64,000 nt of DNA from Nakamurella alba (GCF_009707545.1 NZ_WLYK01000008.1:248001-312000); one strand, 5' to 3'. Shown: positions 18,401 through 26,192, counted from the stretch's first letter. A program made the numbers and translations. The notes: generated by a model not told the origin, from the letters alone.

Positions 18401-19563
18401 ACCGGGTACACCCGGGTGCCGAGGGCCGCCGGCCGCGTCGGGTCGGCTGCGGGGTTCACCGAGTCGCCGATCGTGACGGTGCCGTCGACGGCGATGTCGT
18501 AGAGCACGGAGTCGGTGCGCTGCAGGGCGAAGTGGCCCGCGGAATCGCTGATCAGGTCACCGCTGAGCGATGCCGGGGCGGCCGCGCCGGCCGGTGCGGC
18601 GGACTCGTCCGCCAAGTCGCCGGTGCCGAGGTAGGCCTGACCGGCCGTCAGAGCGCCGATCCCCCAGACCGAGAAGGACGTCGTCGCAAGGTTCAGTCCC
18701 GCGACATCGGCTGCGGCCACGCCGATCCGGCCGAGCGCGGTGGTCAGACCGGACAGCGTCAGCGGTTGTCCGCCGGGCGCTCGGTTCAGGCTGTTCACCA
18801 CCACCATCTCGGTGCTCGGGATCGCGCGCAGGTGGGCGTCGAGTGCCGCGGCGTCGTGCCGGTCGCACAGCGGGTAGACGGTCGACTCCTTCTTCGCCGG
18901 GTCCGGGGTGACCAGTGCCAGCGTGGTCCGGGAGAACCGCAGGATCCAGACGCCGGTGCTGCACGCCTGTGCGGTGGCGGCCGGAGCAGGGAAGACCTCG
19001 TCGCCGATGTGCACCGCGTAGTGGTCGCCCGGTCCGGCCGGCGTCGCCGTGACGATCCGCGACCGGAACGCGTAGGTGGGGAAGACCTCGATGGCGCCGA
19101 CCGCGGCGGTTGTCCCGCCCACCCCAAGGACCGCCGGCGGCGGAGTCGACGCTGTGGTGTCGGGTCGTGTGGTGTCGGGCGCTGTGCTGGCGGGTGCTGT
19201 GGTGTCGGGTGTTGTCGTGCTCGACGGCGGCGTGGTGGCCGTGGTGCCCGTCGGTGGGACCCCGGCCGGTGCGGCGCTCGGAGATAAACTGCTCGTGGCC
19301 GGGCTGCCCGTCTCCGGAGCCGCAATCGTTGTGGGATCGGACGGTTCCACGACGGTGCTCGACGTTCCTGTTGCCGTCGTCGCAGGTGTATCGGTCGTCG
19401 CATTTGTAGCGGTCGTGATCACCGACGGCGCAGCGGCGGTCGGGGTGACCGGCGGTTCCGGTTCCGCCGAAGCGGTCGTCGCACCGACCGCGCCACCCGC
19501 CAGCACCATCACGGCCACCAGCACCATCGCCTGGGTGGTCCGCCCGAACCTGCTGCGGTGCAT
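15439..19563 (-). CDS. Giant sortase-anchored glycine-rich surface protein
   Basis: 1374 residues from ATG 19563, with GAGGAGA just upstream. Order: signal peptide (1-33, cut near TASA-EPEP); Thr/Pro-rich stalk (35-150); a compact domain of unknown type (about 155-330); a glycine-rich region (about 510-745) with many GG/GGG turns; a largely helical segment (about 855-1155) with paired cysteines (SCGC, CLRT, VCYE); a cadherin-like putative Ig (He_PIG) domain (about 1250-1335) ending GTPTTAGTYTFSV; and a wall-sorting end with LAATG at 1338-1342, a hydrophobic helix and RRRR. LAxTG is the class E sortase signal of actinobacteria. Function unknown. Confidence 0.85.
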   Translation of the reverse strand: MHRSRFGRTTQAMVLVAVMVLAGGAVGATTASAEPEPPVTPTAAAPSVITTATNATTDTPATTATGTSSTVVEPSDPTTIAAPETGSPATSSLSPSAAPAGVPPTGTTATTPPSSTTTPDTTAPASTAPDTTRPDTTASTPPPAVLGVGGTTAAVGAIEVFPTYAFRSRIVTATPAGPGDHYAVHIGDEVFPAPAATAQACSTGVWILRFSRTTLALVTPDPAKKESTVYPLCDRHDAAALDAHLRAIPSTEMVVVNSLNRAPGGQPLTLSGLTTALGRIGVAAADVAGLNLATTSFSVWGIGALTAGQAYLGTGDLADESAAPAGAAAPASLSGDLISDSAGHFALQRTDSVLYDIAVDGTVTIGDSVNPAADPTRPAALGTRVYPVPGGRTGGFHIVVLDSRSLELVDDNFYATYDNRDEQFRMGRDLADLAADHDGEVLLFLAAVGVPMAASPGPRGTLPTGPITLPAPCTGSSAFVVTCTFRPTGGEQKFTVPGTVGGVAVDRVSVVAQGGRGGGTASDGGGTGGAGAVVTADLPIDGSTLTAGQTVWVEVGGNGGDGGRTGGGQGGWNGGGPGGDSQCCLTGWPGGGGGGASDLRTVSRTTQNLTTSLTSRFLVAAGGGGAGGEAHDGGRGGSGGQGGSDGFPGLPGDEKAAGGGAGRVGTKDAGGAGGAGTHPGRPGEFGIGGTILGYVDRYGAAGGGGSGWWGGGAGGEGANPGGGGGGGGAGSNLVPTGGTVEPAGQTTDGSVTISYHVPYGSLADALRPFGATPTVVAGLTSVAGYALVGSSDAALTARGLAPDSPEASGKIKANATGELQGVLQPGHDGRFASVVSDAPTVSVLPGSKGRGIRANFGLYQIFSSTPQAWPVPVAGDAGQQKAYEYLSRASCGCADIRGSYRALGSVLDEWRRDIDQQLFGAVPPGSGFDSGAFDAVKTQLLAEIPMVKKVRELETSLHTALTDSYTMIGTQLTTTLTAIRADLAPDAGDILVEKIFDVFIEAALAGAGGEDGAPEDVVKAVSVVISAARSGLDLVNDPGGRDRDLGMRVDRIAADLPQQFSDAISAQARMFGLVYSDWGRLSTLATNLSKHQADWDPSAADPGKVLRVQQNAMQLSFYRVLVSITHTRWEAKAVGTDELSAWCLRTVFDHGRSVCYEPANTHWSYESSAYTYPVAAPGAAFRPAHDIMSIGKPEAGISRALVDTMTQLGLYTPYLFLRWPLDEGLTCPQSFTSGSSGFACSDFKAFGVGGTEPLTITTDQLPEAGVGDPYSAQLMTGDGQGASHSWTVVAGSTLPPGLTLSGSGLLSGTPTTAGTYTFSVRVDDSVDKELTLLVRPGLAATGVPLDRLAGLTVVLLFAGMLLLGTARRRRVPRT

Positions 19564-19811
19564 GGAATCTCTCCTCGGAACGCCGTTGGTCCGCCGATCG
19601 TGCGGGCGAGTGGATCATGGTGCAGCGGCACCTGATCCCGGGGCTGCTGCAGGAGCGCTCCCCCTGCTCCGGCAGGCACCTCTGTGCCGCAGGGCAGCAG
19701 CCCGGGAATCGAAACTATGTGCGAAGGGCGTTGCGGGACATAGACCTAGGTCGCCACCGGAGAAACGGGACCGGCGGCGAGCGCCGCGGGCTCCTCGTGC
19801 GTGTAAGAGAT
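19564..19811. promoter_or_regulatory. Divergent control region with long imperfect inverted repeat
   Basis: This region separates the wall-protein gene from the sigma-factor gene. GGGCTGCTGC (19641-19650) pairs with 19694-19703, and the pairing continues past a bulge to 19636 and 19707. The 43-nt interior has smaller hairpins of its own. A perfect palindrome GACCTAGGTC lies at 19743-19752. The new sigma factor could control both directions, but no matching promoter was identified. Confidence 0.45.
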
Positions 19812-20324
19812 ATGGGTATGACGGGGAGGCGGGGTCGGGTGGGTCCCGACGCTGACGACCTCGTCGACCTCGCCCGGCGGCTGATGCCGGCGGCGGTGGC
19901 GCTGAGCGGGCCGGGCCCGGATGCGCAGGACCTGGTGCACGACGTCATCACCGCGCTGCTCCCGCGGTGGGACCGGCTGCAGGGCAGCAGGATCGCCTAT
20001 GCCAGGCGGGCGCTGGCCAACACGCACATCGACCGGATCCGGCGCCGGAGGACCGCCACTGCGTTCGAGTCGGCTCAACCGCCGGATCCGCCGGAACAGC
20101 TGGACCCGGACGGCGGTCAGCGGGTGGACGTCGAGCGTGCGCTGGCCGCACTGGGGGAGCGGGACAGGGCGGTCGTCGTCCTCCGCTACCTCCTCGACTG
20201 GTCGATCGACGACACCGCCCGGGCGATGGGCATCCCGGCCGGTTCGGTCCGCCGGATCAGCTCCGAGTCGCTGGCCAGGCTCCGTGCCGATCTCGCACTA
20301 CTCGACGGGGAAGGTGGTTCCTGA
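19812..20324 (+). CDS. SigE-family (ECF-type) RNA polymerase sigma factor
   Basis: 170 residues from ATG 19812 (another ATG at 19818); this is the usual length for the family, and the longer frame upstream lacks sense. Region 2 spans about residues 12-75 (DDLVDLARRLMPAAV, HDVITALLPRWDRL, ANTHIDRIRRRR). Region 4 spans about 110-160, with LGERDRAVVVLRYLLDWSIDDTA then a helix-turn-helix ending SVRRISS. The next gene starts 2 nt after the stop and encodes a single-pass membrane protein, a probable partner. It is divergent from the giant surface protein gene, which may be a target. Confidence 0.87.
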   Translation: MGMTGRRGRVGPDADDLVDLARRLMPAAVALSGPGPDAQDLVHDVITALLPRWDRLQGSRIAYARRALANTHIDRIRRRRTATAFESAQPPDPPEQLDPDGGQRVDVERALAALGERDRAVVVLRYLLDWSIDDTARAMGIPAGSVRRISSESLARLRADLALLDGEGGS

Positions 20325-20326
20325 CC

Positions 20327-21568
20327 GTGGACGATCCCATCGACGACGACCTGCGCGACGTCCTGCGTCGCACCTACGACTCGGCCGGCGTCCCGCCGGA
20401 CCTCGAACAGCGCCTGCGCGCCCTGGTGGAAGACCCGCCGGCGCGTCGACAGACCTGGCGACCGCCGTTGCTGGCCGCAGCCGCGGTCTTGGCCATCGGC
20501 GCGGTGGTCGCTGCAGCGACGCTCTGGCACCGCCCGCCCGCTCCGGCCGACGGGCCTAACGGACCGTCGCCGACCTTGACGTCGGCAGTGAGCACCACGT
20601 CCACATCGCAAGAGATGACCTCGTCCACCACGACACGATCCGCGACTCCCTCGCCGACACCGAGCGTCGGGTCCGAATACGACGGACCGTTGCCGGCGCC
20701 CGTCACAACAGCTCCCACGCTGCAAGGGATCTGCGACGTAGGGGTGTCGAGCGGCCCACTTCGGGATCTAGGAGTCTCCGCCTCCATTGTGGGCGATGCG
20801 GACGGCACGGCGTGGGTGGAGTTCGCCAACTCCAGCGGGTCGACGCAGGATGTGGGCGAGCAGGTGCGGACTTTTGTCCTGACGGACACAGACGTACCCG
20901 AGTTGGTGTCCTGGTCACGGATCAACACCGAACCGCTGCCGCAGACCAGAATCGGTCCGGGTGAGTCGGCGCGGGTGCCGTGGCAGCCGCTGCTGAAGGG
21001 ATGCGGATCCGGTGACCTGCCACTCCCGCCCGGTCGGTATCGCACCTTCTCGGTGTACAACTCGTCCGCCGGGTCCCTGACGACGGCCACGGTGGGGCTG
21101 CTCGTGCTCAGCGATGGCAGCGCGGTGGTGCAGGGCGGCGACCCGTACCCGATCGGGGTCTTTCCGAACGAGGCAGGGACCGGATCAGAAGTGCTCGCCG
21201 GATATCCGCGGTGGGTGCTCCTCCCGTTCCGCCCGGAGATCTTCCCCATCTTCGCCTACCTGCCGATCCAGGATTTCAACCTGAAGGTCGATCCCAGCGC
21301 CGATTCCACTTGTGCCTGGGTCGAGCGGGTCAGTGATGGGGCGATCTTCCGCACGGTGTGGCCGTACGGCTCGATCCTCCGAGTGGACGAGTCCGGGCGT
21401 GCCGAGGTAATCGGTCAGAACGGACTCGTCGGTCCGCACAGCGGGACCCCATTCGCCTTTCGATACGTGGCGCGCACAGAGGAGTTGGTTCCGGATGGTG
21501 CGACTGAGGGGTGCCCACCAGACGTGGCCGCCGCGCCCGCGATCGAAGGCGAATGGGTCTCCCGCTGA
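20327..21568 (+). CDS. Membrane-anchored putative anti-sigma/sensor protein
   Basis: 413 residues from GTG 20327, 2 nt after the sigma-factor stop, so coupled. An acidic cytoplasmic segment (about 1-45: DDDLRDVLRRTYDSAG, PDLEQRLRALVED) is followed by one membrane helix (about 46-66), a Ser/Thr-rich linker (about 70-125) and an extracellular domain with cysteines (GICDVG, KGCGSGD, DSTCAW, EGCPPD). This layout fits a transmembrane regulator that holds the sigma factor and senses an outside signal. There is no zinc anti-sigma HxxxCxxC motif, so the role rests on gene order. Confidence 0.65.
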   Translation: MDDPIDDDLRDVLRRTYDSAGVPPDLEQRLRALVEDPPARRQTWRPPLLAAAAVLAIGAVVAAATLWHRPPAPADGPNGPSPTLTSAVSTTSTSQEMTSSTTTRSATPSPTPSVGSEYDGPLPAPVTTAPTLQGICDVGVSSGPLRDLGVSASIVGDADGTAWVEFANSSGSTQDVGEQVRTFVLTDTDVPELVSWSRINTEPLPQTRIGPGESARVPWQPLLKGCGSGDLPLPPGRYRTFSVYNSSAGSLTTATVGLLVLSDGSAVVQGGDPYPIGVFPNEAGTGSEVLAGYPRWVLLPFRPEIFPIFAYLPIQDFNLKVDPSADSTCAWVERVSDGAIFRTVWPYGSILRVDESGRAEVIGQNGLVGPHSGTPFAFRYVARTEELVPDGATEGCPPDVAAAPAIEGEWVSR

Positions 21569-21695
21569 ACCCGCCACCTTCCCTCGACATGGTTCACCGG
21601 CGGGCTGGTGGAGTGGTCAGGAATCGAGAAGGGGTCGCCGGCGTCGTCGCCTACCGTCAAGCAGGCACGGACCGATGATCGAAGGAGAACGAGAG

Positions 21696-22154
21696 ATGGC
21701 CGACGACAGGTCGACTGGTGGAGGGCTATCACCTCAGGAGCGGAAGGCGATCAAGGAGCGGGCCGCCGAGGTCAAGAACGACGCCAAGCGGGCCAAGGGT
21801 GCGGAGAAGGCGGCCGCCGAGGAAGCAGAAGTGTTGGCGAAGATCTCGCAGATGCCCGACGGTGACCGCGAGATGGCCGAACGGCTGCACGAGATCGTCG
21901 CCGCCGAAGCGCCGACCCTCGCGCCGAAGCTGTACTACGGTCAGCCCGGATACGCGCGCGGCGGAAAGGTGTTGGTGTTCTTCCGGAGTGGGCAGATGGA
22001 CAAGCTCCGTTACTCGACCTTCGGGGTGAGTCCGAACGCGGCACTCGACGAGCCCGGCGGCCTGTGGCCCACGTCCTACGCAATGATCGGGCCGACCGCC
22101 GAGGCGTGGGACAGGATCGCCGAGATCGTCCGTCGCGCAGCAGAAGAGCGCTGA
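21696..22154 (+). CDS. DUF1801/YdhG-like protein
   Basis: 152 residues from ATG 21696, with GAAGGAG 8 nt upstream. A charged, lysine/alanine-rich helix (about residues 10-48) precedes a domain that reads LHEIVAAEAPTLAPKLYYGQPGYARGGKVLVFF. This is the DUF1801/YdhG fold, a small frataxin-like alpha-beta domain. The sequence continues KLRYSTFGVSPNAAL. Members are uncharacterised; iron-binding and stress roles have been proposed for relatives. It stands alone after the sigma/membrane pair and is preceded by its own ribosome site. Function not assigned. Confidence 0.8.
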   Translation: MADDRSTGGGLSPQERKAIKERAAEVKNDAKRAKGAEKAAAEEAEVLAKISQMPDGDREMAERLHEIVAAEAPTLAPKLYYGQPGYARGGKVLVFFRSGQMDKLRYSTFGVSPNAALDEPGGLWPTSYAMIGPTAEAWDRIAEIVRRAAEER

Positions 22155-22175
22155 CCCCGGCATCACGCCACCGGG

Positions 22176-22499
22176 TCACGGTTGCACGGTGACCCGGTAC
22201 GGCTGACCGTTCTCGTCGGCGACGATCCGCCCGCCCAGCGGCTGATCCAGCTGCAGCGCATGGGTTCCCGGGTCGCCGACCCGCGGCACACCGCGCACGG
22301 TCAGGCTTGCCGGGCACGACTCCGCACGACCGTCCGATCTGACAGCGATCGACAGGGTCACCACGGCGCCTTCCGTCGGGATGACCAAGCATTCCGCCCG
22401 ACTGGAGGTCAGGCATATCCGAGCAGGAGAGGCGGCAGCTCGGTTCCGCCGTCGCCGGCCCGACGTGTGGTCGGCCGAATCCGGTTCAACCCAGCTCAA
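22176..22499 (-). CDS. Doubtful hypothetical protein, possibly a gene remnant
   Basis: 107 residues. The N-terminal third is arginine-rich and has no clear ribosome site. The C-terminal two thirds look more protein-like (VTLSIAVRSDGRAESCPASL, then VADENGQPYRVTVQP) and resemble the end of a secreted beta-rich domain. It may be the 3' end of a lost lipoprotein gene. The 400-nt space between 22155 and 22565 holds nothing better. I recognise no family. Confidence 0.3.
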   Translation of the reverse strand: MSWVEPDSADHTSGRRRRNRAAASPARICLTSSRAECLVIPTEGAVVTLSIAVRSDGRAESCPASLTVRGVPRVGDPGTHALQLDQPLGGRIVADENGQPYRVTVQP

Positions 22500-22565
22500 G
22501 TATCCTTGCCCAAGATCGGGTGGTTGGGTCCTGGCGAGCTCGTCGACGCTGAACGGTGGTGATGA

Positions 22566-22826
22566 ATGGCTGAATGGGATCGAGCCGGGGCTGTGCAGCC
22601 GCAGAACCTAGAAGAATTTGTAGTCTTCCTCGAGAAGCTGCGTGGGTCTCTGAAGACCAATCCAGAAATCTGGGCGCACGACTCGCTCGACGGATTTCTG
22701 GAGGCGTGGGCCGCGTTTCTCGTGGACACGAGGGATTCTCCGAGGGGACCTTACCGGGTCGGGTCTGGAGAGCCCACGTGGGAACACCTGGCCTGGATGT
22801 TGCTCTGTGCGCAGGTCTACGAGTAG
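22566..22826 (+). CDS. DUF7660-like small protein
   Basis: 86 residues from ATG 22566. The pattern EEFVVFLEKLRGSLKTNPEIW, then LDGFLEAWAAFLVDT, then a P-WEHLAWMLLCAQVYE end is that of DUF7660, a small helical family often found in toxin-immunity neighbourhoods. No toxin gene is seen next to it here. Codon use is less GC-biased than in the flanking genes (for example AAT, GAA, TTT), which suggests a recently acquired patch. Possibly a solitary immunity protein; that is inference. Confidence 0.65.
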   Translation: MAEWDRAGAVQPQNLEEFVVFLEKLRGSLKTNPEIWAHDSLDGFLEAWAAFLVDTRDSPRGPYRVGSGEPTWEHLAWMLLCAQVYE

Positions 22827-22976
22827 TCGGTGAGGCGGAGCCCGTTCGCAGCGGACTGACGAGCGCCGCCTCGCTCTTTGGCGCCCGTAGCTGTTCGGGA
22901 GTCGACTTGATCGCAGTTCGACTCTGATGTCGCCTGCCGGTGGGCGTCTGCGATCAGCGCAAACGTGTGACTACGG

Positions 22977-23225
22977 CTATCGCAGCTCGTCAGGATCCAC
23001 CACGGTCGTTGGCAGGTTGGTGCCGTCCTTCGCCAGGCTGCGGGAAGTCGGGCCCTTCCAGGTCCGGACGAGATCGGGCCCGCTGACCCACCGGTGCCGA
23101 GGGACCGGAACCAGCTCGGCCACCTCGCGTCCCGCCACGGTCACAGTCAGGTGTTCGCCGGCTTCCACCCGTCCCAGCACCACTGCCACCTGGTCTCCGA
23201 GCTTCTTGTGAGAGACGGTGGCCAT
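22977..23225 (-). CDS. Phd/YefM-type antitoxin without its toxin
   Basis: 82 residues. The start is the ATG at 23225 (MATVSHKKLGDQ); the frame extends 3 codons further. It shows the Phd/YefM N-terminal DNA-binding fold: VSHKKLGDQVAVVLGRVEAG, then HLTVTVAGREVAELVPVP. The C-terminal toxin-wrapping tail is short (WVSGPDLVRTWKG and on). A PIN or RelE toxin would normally start within a few bases of the stop on the minus strand, but 22827-22976 holds no such frame. It is therefore an orphan antitoxin or the remnant of a module. Confidence 0.75.
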   Translation of the reverse strand: MATVSHKKLGDQVAVVLGRVEAGEHLTVTVAGREVAELVPVPRHRWVSGPDLVRTWKGPTSRSLAKDGTNLPTTVVDPDELR

Positions 23226-23312
23226 GCCCACCACGGTAGTTGCTCGGCTGCCCGCTCATCGGGCCACTCCCGGCGGATACCGCCGGAAGCACCTGACGGC
23301 GACGATGAGCGC

Positions 23313-23822
23313 ATGACACAGGAGTCAGCGACGCCCGAGTTCGCCGGCGTCGACCATGCCGCTCTCGCGGTCACCGATCTCGCGGCGAGCGAGCGGTTCT
23401 ACACCGGGGTGCTGGGCTTCACCACGGTGCTCGACTTCGGCGCCGGGCTGCTGCTGGTGCACAAACGCACTGGGTTCACCCTGGGCCTGATGTGCCCGCC
23501 CGACGCCGCCGGCGGGTCCTTCGACCACCGGGTCACCGGCCTCGACCACCTGGGGTTGGCCGCGGGCAGTCGCGAGGAACTCGAAGGCTGGCAGCGGCGG
23601 TTCGAGGAGTTCGGCGTCGAGCACACCTCGATCCGTGACGAGCCGCTCGGGTTCCACCTGCACTTCCGTGACCCGGACGGCATCGCGCTCGAGTTCTACA
23701 CGCCGAGCCCGGTCTACGCGGCGGCGCTGGCCGATCTCCGCTCGCGCGACGTCCCCGATGACGAGGTGCGGGCGCTGGCCGGCAGCCTGCTCGGCCTGTC
23801 CGACATCGTCGCGGAGCGCTGA
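23313..23822 (+). CDS. VOC (glyoxalase/bleomycin resistance) superfamily protein
   Basis: 169 residues from ATG 23313. The two beta-alpha-beta-beta-beta modules carry the usual metal ligands: His in VDHAALAV (near residue 13), His in GLDHLGLA (near 73) and Glu in GIALEFYTP (near 126). The FYTGVLGF motif after the first strand is typical. Length and sequence suit a stand-alone lyase, dioxygenase or resistance protein; the reaction cannot be named. It lies between an orphan antitoxin and a broken VapBC pair, in a small accessory patch. Confidence 0.85.
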   Translation: MTQESATPEFAGVDHAALAVTDLAASERFYTGVLGFTTVLDFGAGLLLVHKRTGFTLGLMCPPDAAGGSFDHRVTGLDHLGLAAGSREELEGWQRRFEEFGVEHTSIRDEPLGFHLHFRDPDGIALEFYTPSPVYAAALADLRSRDVPDDEVRALAGSLLGLSDIVAER

Positions 23823-23884
23823 GTCGCCGGGTCTTCTGTGCGTAAGGCACGTAACGAACGGTTCGATGCGTGGATACTTGTCCC

Positions 23885-24115
23885 ATGACCTTGTCCATCG
23901 ACCTCCCGGAGCAGGCGCTCGCGCGGCTGCGTGCCGAAGCCCATCGTCGCGGTATCAGTGTTGATGACGTGGTGGCCGAGCTGGCGTCACAACTCCCTCC
24001 GGAGCGAGGCGACGTCCGGAGGCGCAGACTGGCATTCGTCGGTGCCGGTGCTTCGAAGAACGGGATCACCCATCAGGTCGATGAGGCCCTTGCAGCCGGA
24101 TTTGGTAGGGACTGA
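23885..24115 (+). CDS. VapB-type ribbon-helix-helix antitoxin
   Basis: 76 residues from ATG 23885. The N-terminus MTLSIDLPEQALARLRAEA, then RRGISVDDVVAELA, is a ribbon-helix-helix motif (one strand and two helices) that dimerises on operator DNA. The tail (RRRLAFVGAGASKNG) is the part that would mask the toxin. A PIN toxin frame starts 17 nt after the stop but is cut short. So the antitoxin seems intact while its partner is not. Confidence 0.8.
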   Translation: MTLSIDLPEQALARLRAEAHRRGISVDDVVAELASQLPPERGDVRRRRLAFVGAGASKNGITHQVDEALAAGFGRD

Positions 24116-24132
24116 GGCATCGGACAACTCGC

Positions 24133-24228
24133 GTGCTGATTGTCGACACGGGTGTCCTTGTCGCCGCCGCTGACCGCAACGATCAGCACCATGTGGCGTG
24201 TGCAGAGCTCCTCGAGACCGAAGCGGTC
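24133..24228 (+). pseudogene. VapC (PIN-domain) toxin, truncated to its first 32 residues
   Basis: GTG 24133 opens LIVDTGVLVAAADRNDQHH, the first strand and helix of a PIN-domain RNase with the first catalytic Asp in VDTG. After about residue 32 (LLETEAV) the frame no longer resembles a PIN domain; it runs on as the antisense of the epoxide hydrolase 3' end. The remaining roughly 100 residues, with the other three acidic residues, are missing. This looks like a deletion or insertion with one end near 24228. Confidence 0.75.
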
Positions 24229-25375
24229 AGCCCAGGCAGGCGCGGAAACCTCGGCGCACCTGGTCGACGAACATCTCCGGCACCTCCAGTGCGGCGAAAT
24301 GCCCGCCATGTGAGGGGTTCTCGTAGAACCGGAGGTCAGGGTGACGGAGCCGGGCCCAGCGTTCGGAGGGCCGGCCGATCTCCCGCGGGTACACCGACAC
24401 CGCACTCGGTACCGGGATGGGGCCGACATCGAATCCGGCGGAGTAACTCTCGCGGTACAGCCGGGCCGAGGTTGCGGCGGTGCCGGTGAACCAGTACAGG
24501 GAGACCTCGTCGAGGATCTGTTGGTCCGTCGGACCCGGGACATCGCTCCACTCGGCGTACTTCTCGGCGATCCACGCGCACAACCCGGCCGGTGAGTCGG
24601 TGAGCGCATAGCCGACGGTCTGCGGCCGGGTCGACTGGATCGCGGCGTAGCCGGCGCCTTCCCGTTGGTGCCGCCGGGCGGCGGCAAGAGCGACCGCCTC
24701 CGCCTCGGTCGGGTCGTTGCGGATCTCCTCGTCCGGCCGGACCAGCACCATGTTGACGTGAATGGCGAGGACCCGGTCCGGGAACTGCGCTGCCAGCCAG
24801 TTCGTGACGCTCGCGCCCCAGTCGCCGCCCTGGGCGAGATACGTGTCGTAGCCGAGGGACTGCATCAGTCCGTCCCAGGCAACGGCGATCCGGCTGGTGG
24901 TCCACCCGGCATCCGTCGGCACCCCGCTGAAGCCGAATCCGGGCAGCGCCGGAATCACCACATGGAAGGCATCCTCCGCCTCGCCGCCGTGCGCCACCGG
25001 ATCGGTGAGCGGACCGATCACGTCGAGGAACTCGAGCACGGACCCGGGCCAGCCGTGGGTGAGCACCAGTGGCCGGGCGCCGGGCTCGGGGGACCGCACG
25101 TGCAGGAAGTGCACGTCGACGGGATCCACCCCGCCGACGGTCACCGGGGCGGTGAACTGCGGCCAGGCGTTCAAACGATCGACGAACCCGAAGTCGTAGG
25201 TCGACGACCAGGTCTCGCAGAGCTGCTGTACCCGGTCGAGCGAGATGCCCTGTGCTGGTTCGGTCCGCTCCGGCGGCCAGCGGGTCATCATCAGCCGTGT
25301 CCGCAGGTCCTGCAAGGCGGCCGGGTCCAGCGCGGCACGGAACGGGACTGCAGCGCCGACGCTCACCGTCTCCAT
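24227..25375 (-). CDS. Epoxide hydrolase-family alpha/beta hydrolase (EHN domain)
   Basis: 382 residues from ATG 25375. The first 110 residues are the EHN region typical of microsomal-type epoxide hydrolases (DLRTRLMMTRWP, WPQFTAPV). The alpha/beta core has the oxyanion HGWPGS, the nucleophile aspartate in QGGDWGAS (near residue 177) and the catalytic His in HGGHFAALE near the C-terminus. It would open epoxides to diols. TACCCT lies 6 nt upstream of the ATG, so the mRNA may be leaderless. Its stop abuts the truncated VapC stump. Confidence 0.9.
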   Translation of the reverse strand: METVSVGAAVPFRAALDPAALQDLRTRLMMTRWPPERTEPAQGISLDRVQQLCETWSSTYDFGFVDRLNAWPQFTAPVTVGGVDPVDVHFLHVRSPEPGARPLVLTHGWPGSVLEFLDVIGPLTDPVAHGGEAEDAFHVVIPALPGFGFSGVPTDAGWTTSRIAVAWDGLMQSLGYDTYLAQGGDWGASVTNWLAAQFPDRVLAIHVNMVLVRPDEEIRNDPTEAEAVALAAARRHQREGAGYAAIQSTRPQTVGYALTDSPAGLCAWIAEKYAEWSDVPGPTDQQILDEVSLYWFTGTAATSARLYRESYSAGFDVGPIPVPSAVSVYPREIGRPSERWARLRHPDLRFYENPSHGGHFAALEVPEMFVDQVRRGFRACLG

Positions 25376-25418
25376 GATCCGAGGGTAGGACCCGTCGGAA
25401 ACGGTACGACCATCGGGA

Positions 25419-26192
25419 TCACGGACGTCGTAGTTCCACTGCACCGCCCGTCCGCATCGCGCCGACGCCGGCCAATAGGGACCGGGATGCCGCGTTCGTG
25501 ACGTCGACCTCGGCCACCACGGAAGCGACCCCGCGCGCGTGCAGCCGGCCGAACACAGTCCCGAGCATCGACCGGGCGAGCCCGAGCCGCCGGTAGGACC
25601 GGGACACCGCGATCAGGCCGAGCCGTGGTCCGCCCGGCTCGATCCACACCCGCACCAGGCCGGCGAACCGCTCGAGGCGGGCGTCGACGGCGACCAGGTA
25701 GAGCGACGGGTCGAAGTGCCACTCGGCGAAGGTGTACTCACGGAACTCGTCGGGGTCGTTGCACCAGCCTGCGCTGCCGGGCACGTCCTGGCGCAGTTCG
25801 TCGTCGAGGGTGCGCAGCAGCGCCGGATCCACCTCGTCGGCGGCGACCAGGGCGAGTCCGGCCGGCGGCGGGCCGTCCGGGAGCCCGGTCACCCCCGGAT
25901 CGGTGGGCAGGGCCAGTAGCTCCTCGCGCCGGGCGACGGTGAAGCCGGCCGCCAGCCATGCGGTGATGTCGTCGGCCTCGTCGGCCCGCACGAACAGCGG
26001 CCCTTTCAGATCGGTGTCGACCGCCTCCAGCAGCGCGTCGAAGACCGGCGGGTGCCAGGTGTCGATCGAGACGAACCAGCGCCCGTCCGGCCGCATCACC
26101 CCGTGTGCCGTCCCCACCACGCCGCCGGACCCACGGGGGTCGAGCGCCGACCAGTCGGCCTGCCGGGAGAGCCGCGCGATGCGTGCCTGCAC
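25419..26192 (-). CDS. GNAT-family N-acetyltransferase
   Basis: 257 residues from GTG 26192. The C-terminal half is a GNAT domain: GLIAVSRSYRRLGLARSMLG carries the acetyl-CoA pyrophosphate loop (R-x-x-G-x-A), and VDVTNAASRSLLAGVGA is the usual C-terminal segment. The N-terminal half looks like a diverged second GNAT lobe. The substrate is unknown. TAGGGT stands 6 nt upstream of the GTG, again suggesting a leaderless start. The 43-nt gap to the epoxide hydrolase gene downstream may mean co-transcription. Confidence 0.85.
   Translation of the reverse strand: MQARIARLSRQADWSALDPRGSGGVVGTAHGVMRPDGRWFVSIDTWHPPVFDALLEAVDTDLKGPLFVRADEADDITAWLAAGFTVARREELLALPTDPGVTGLPDGPPPAGLALVAADEVDPALLRTLDDELRQDVPGSAGWCNDPDEFREYTFAEWHFDPSLYLVAVDARLERFAGLVRVWIEPGGPRLGLIAVSRSYRRLGLARSMLGTVFGRLHARGVASVVAEVDVTNAASRSLLAGVGAMRTGGAVELRRP

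Noticed and set aside
19967..20326. N-terminal extension of the protein at 20327
   Set aside because: It is an alternative frame of the sigma-factor gene; the coupled GTG at 20327 is the natural start.
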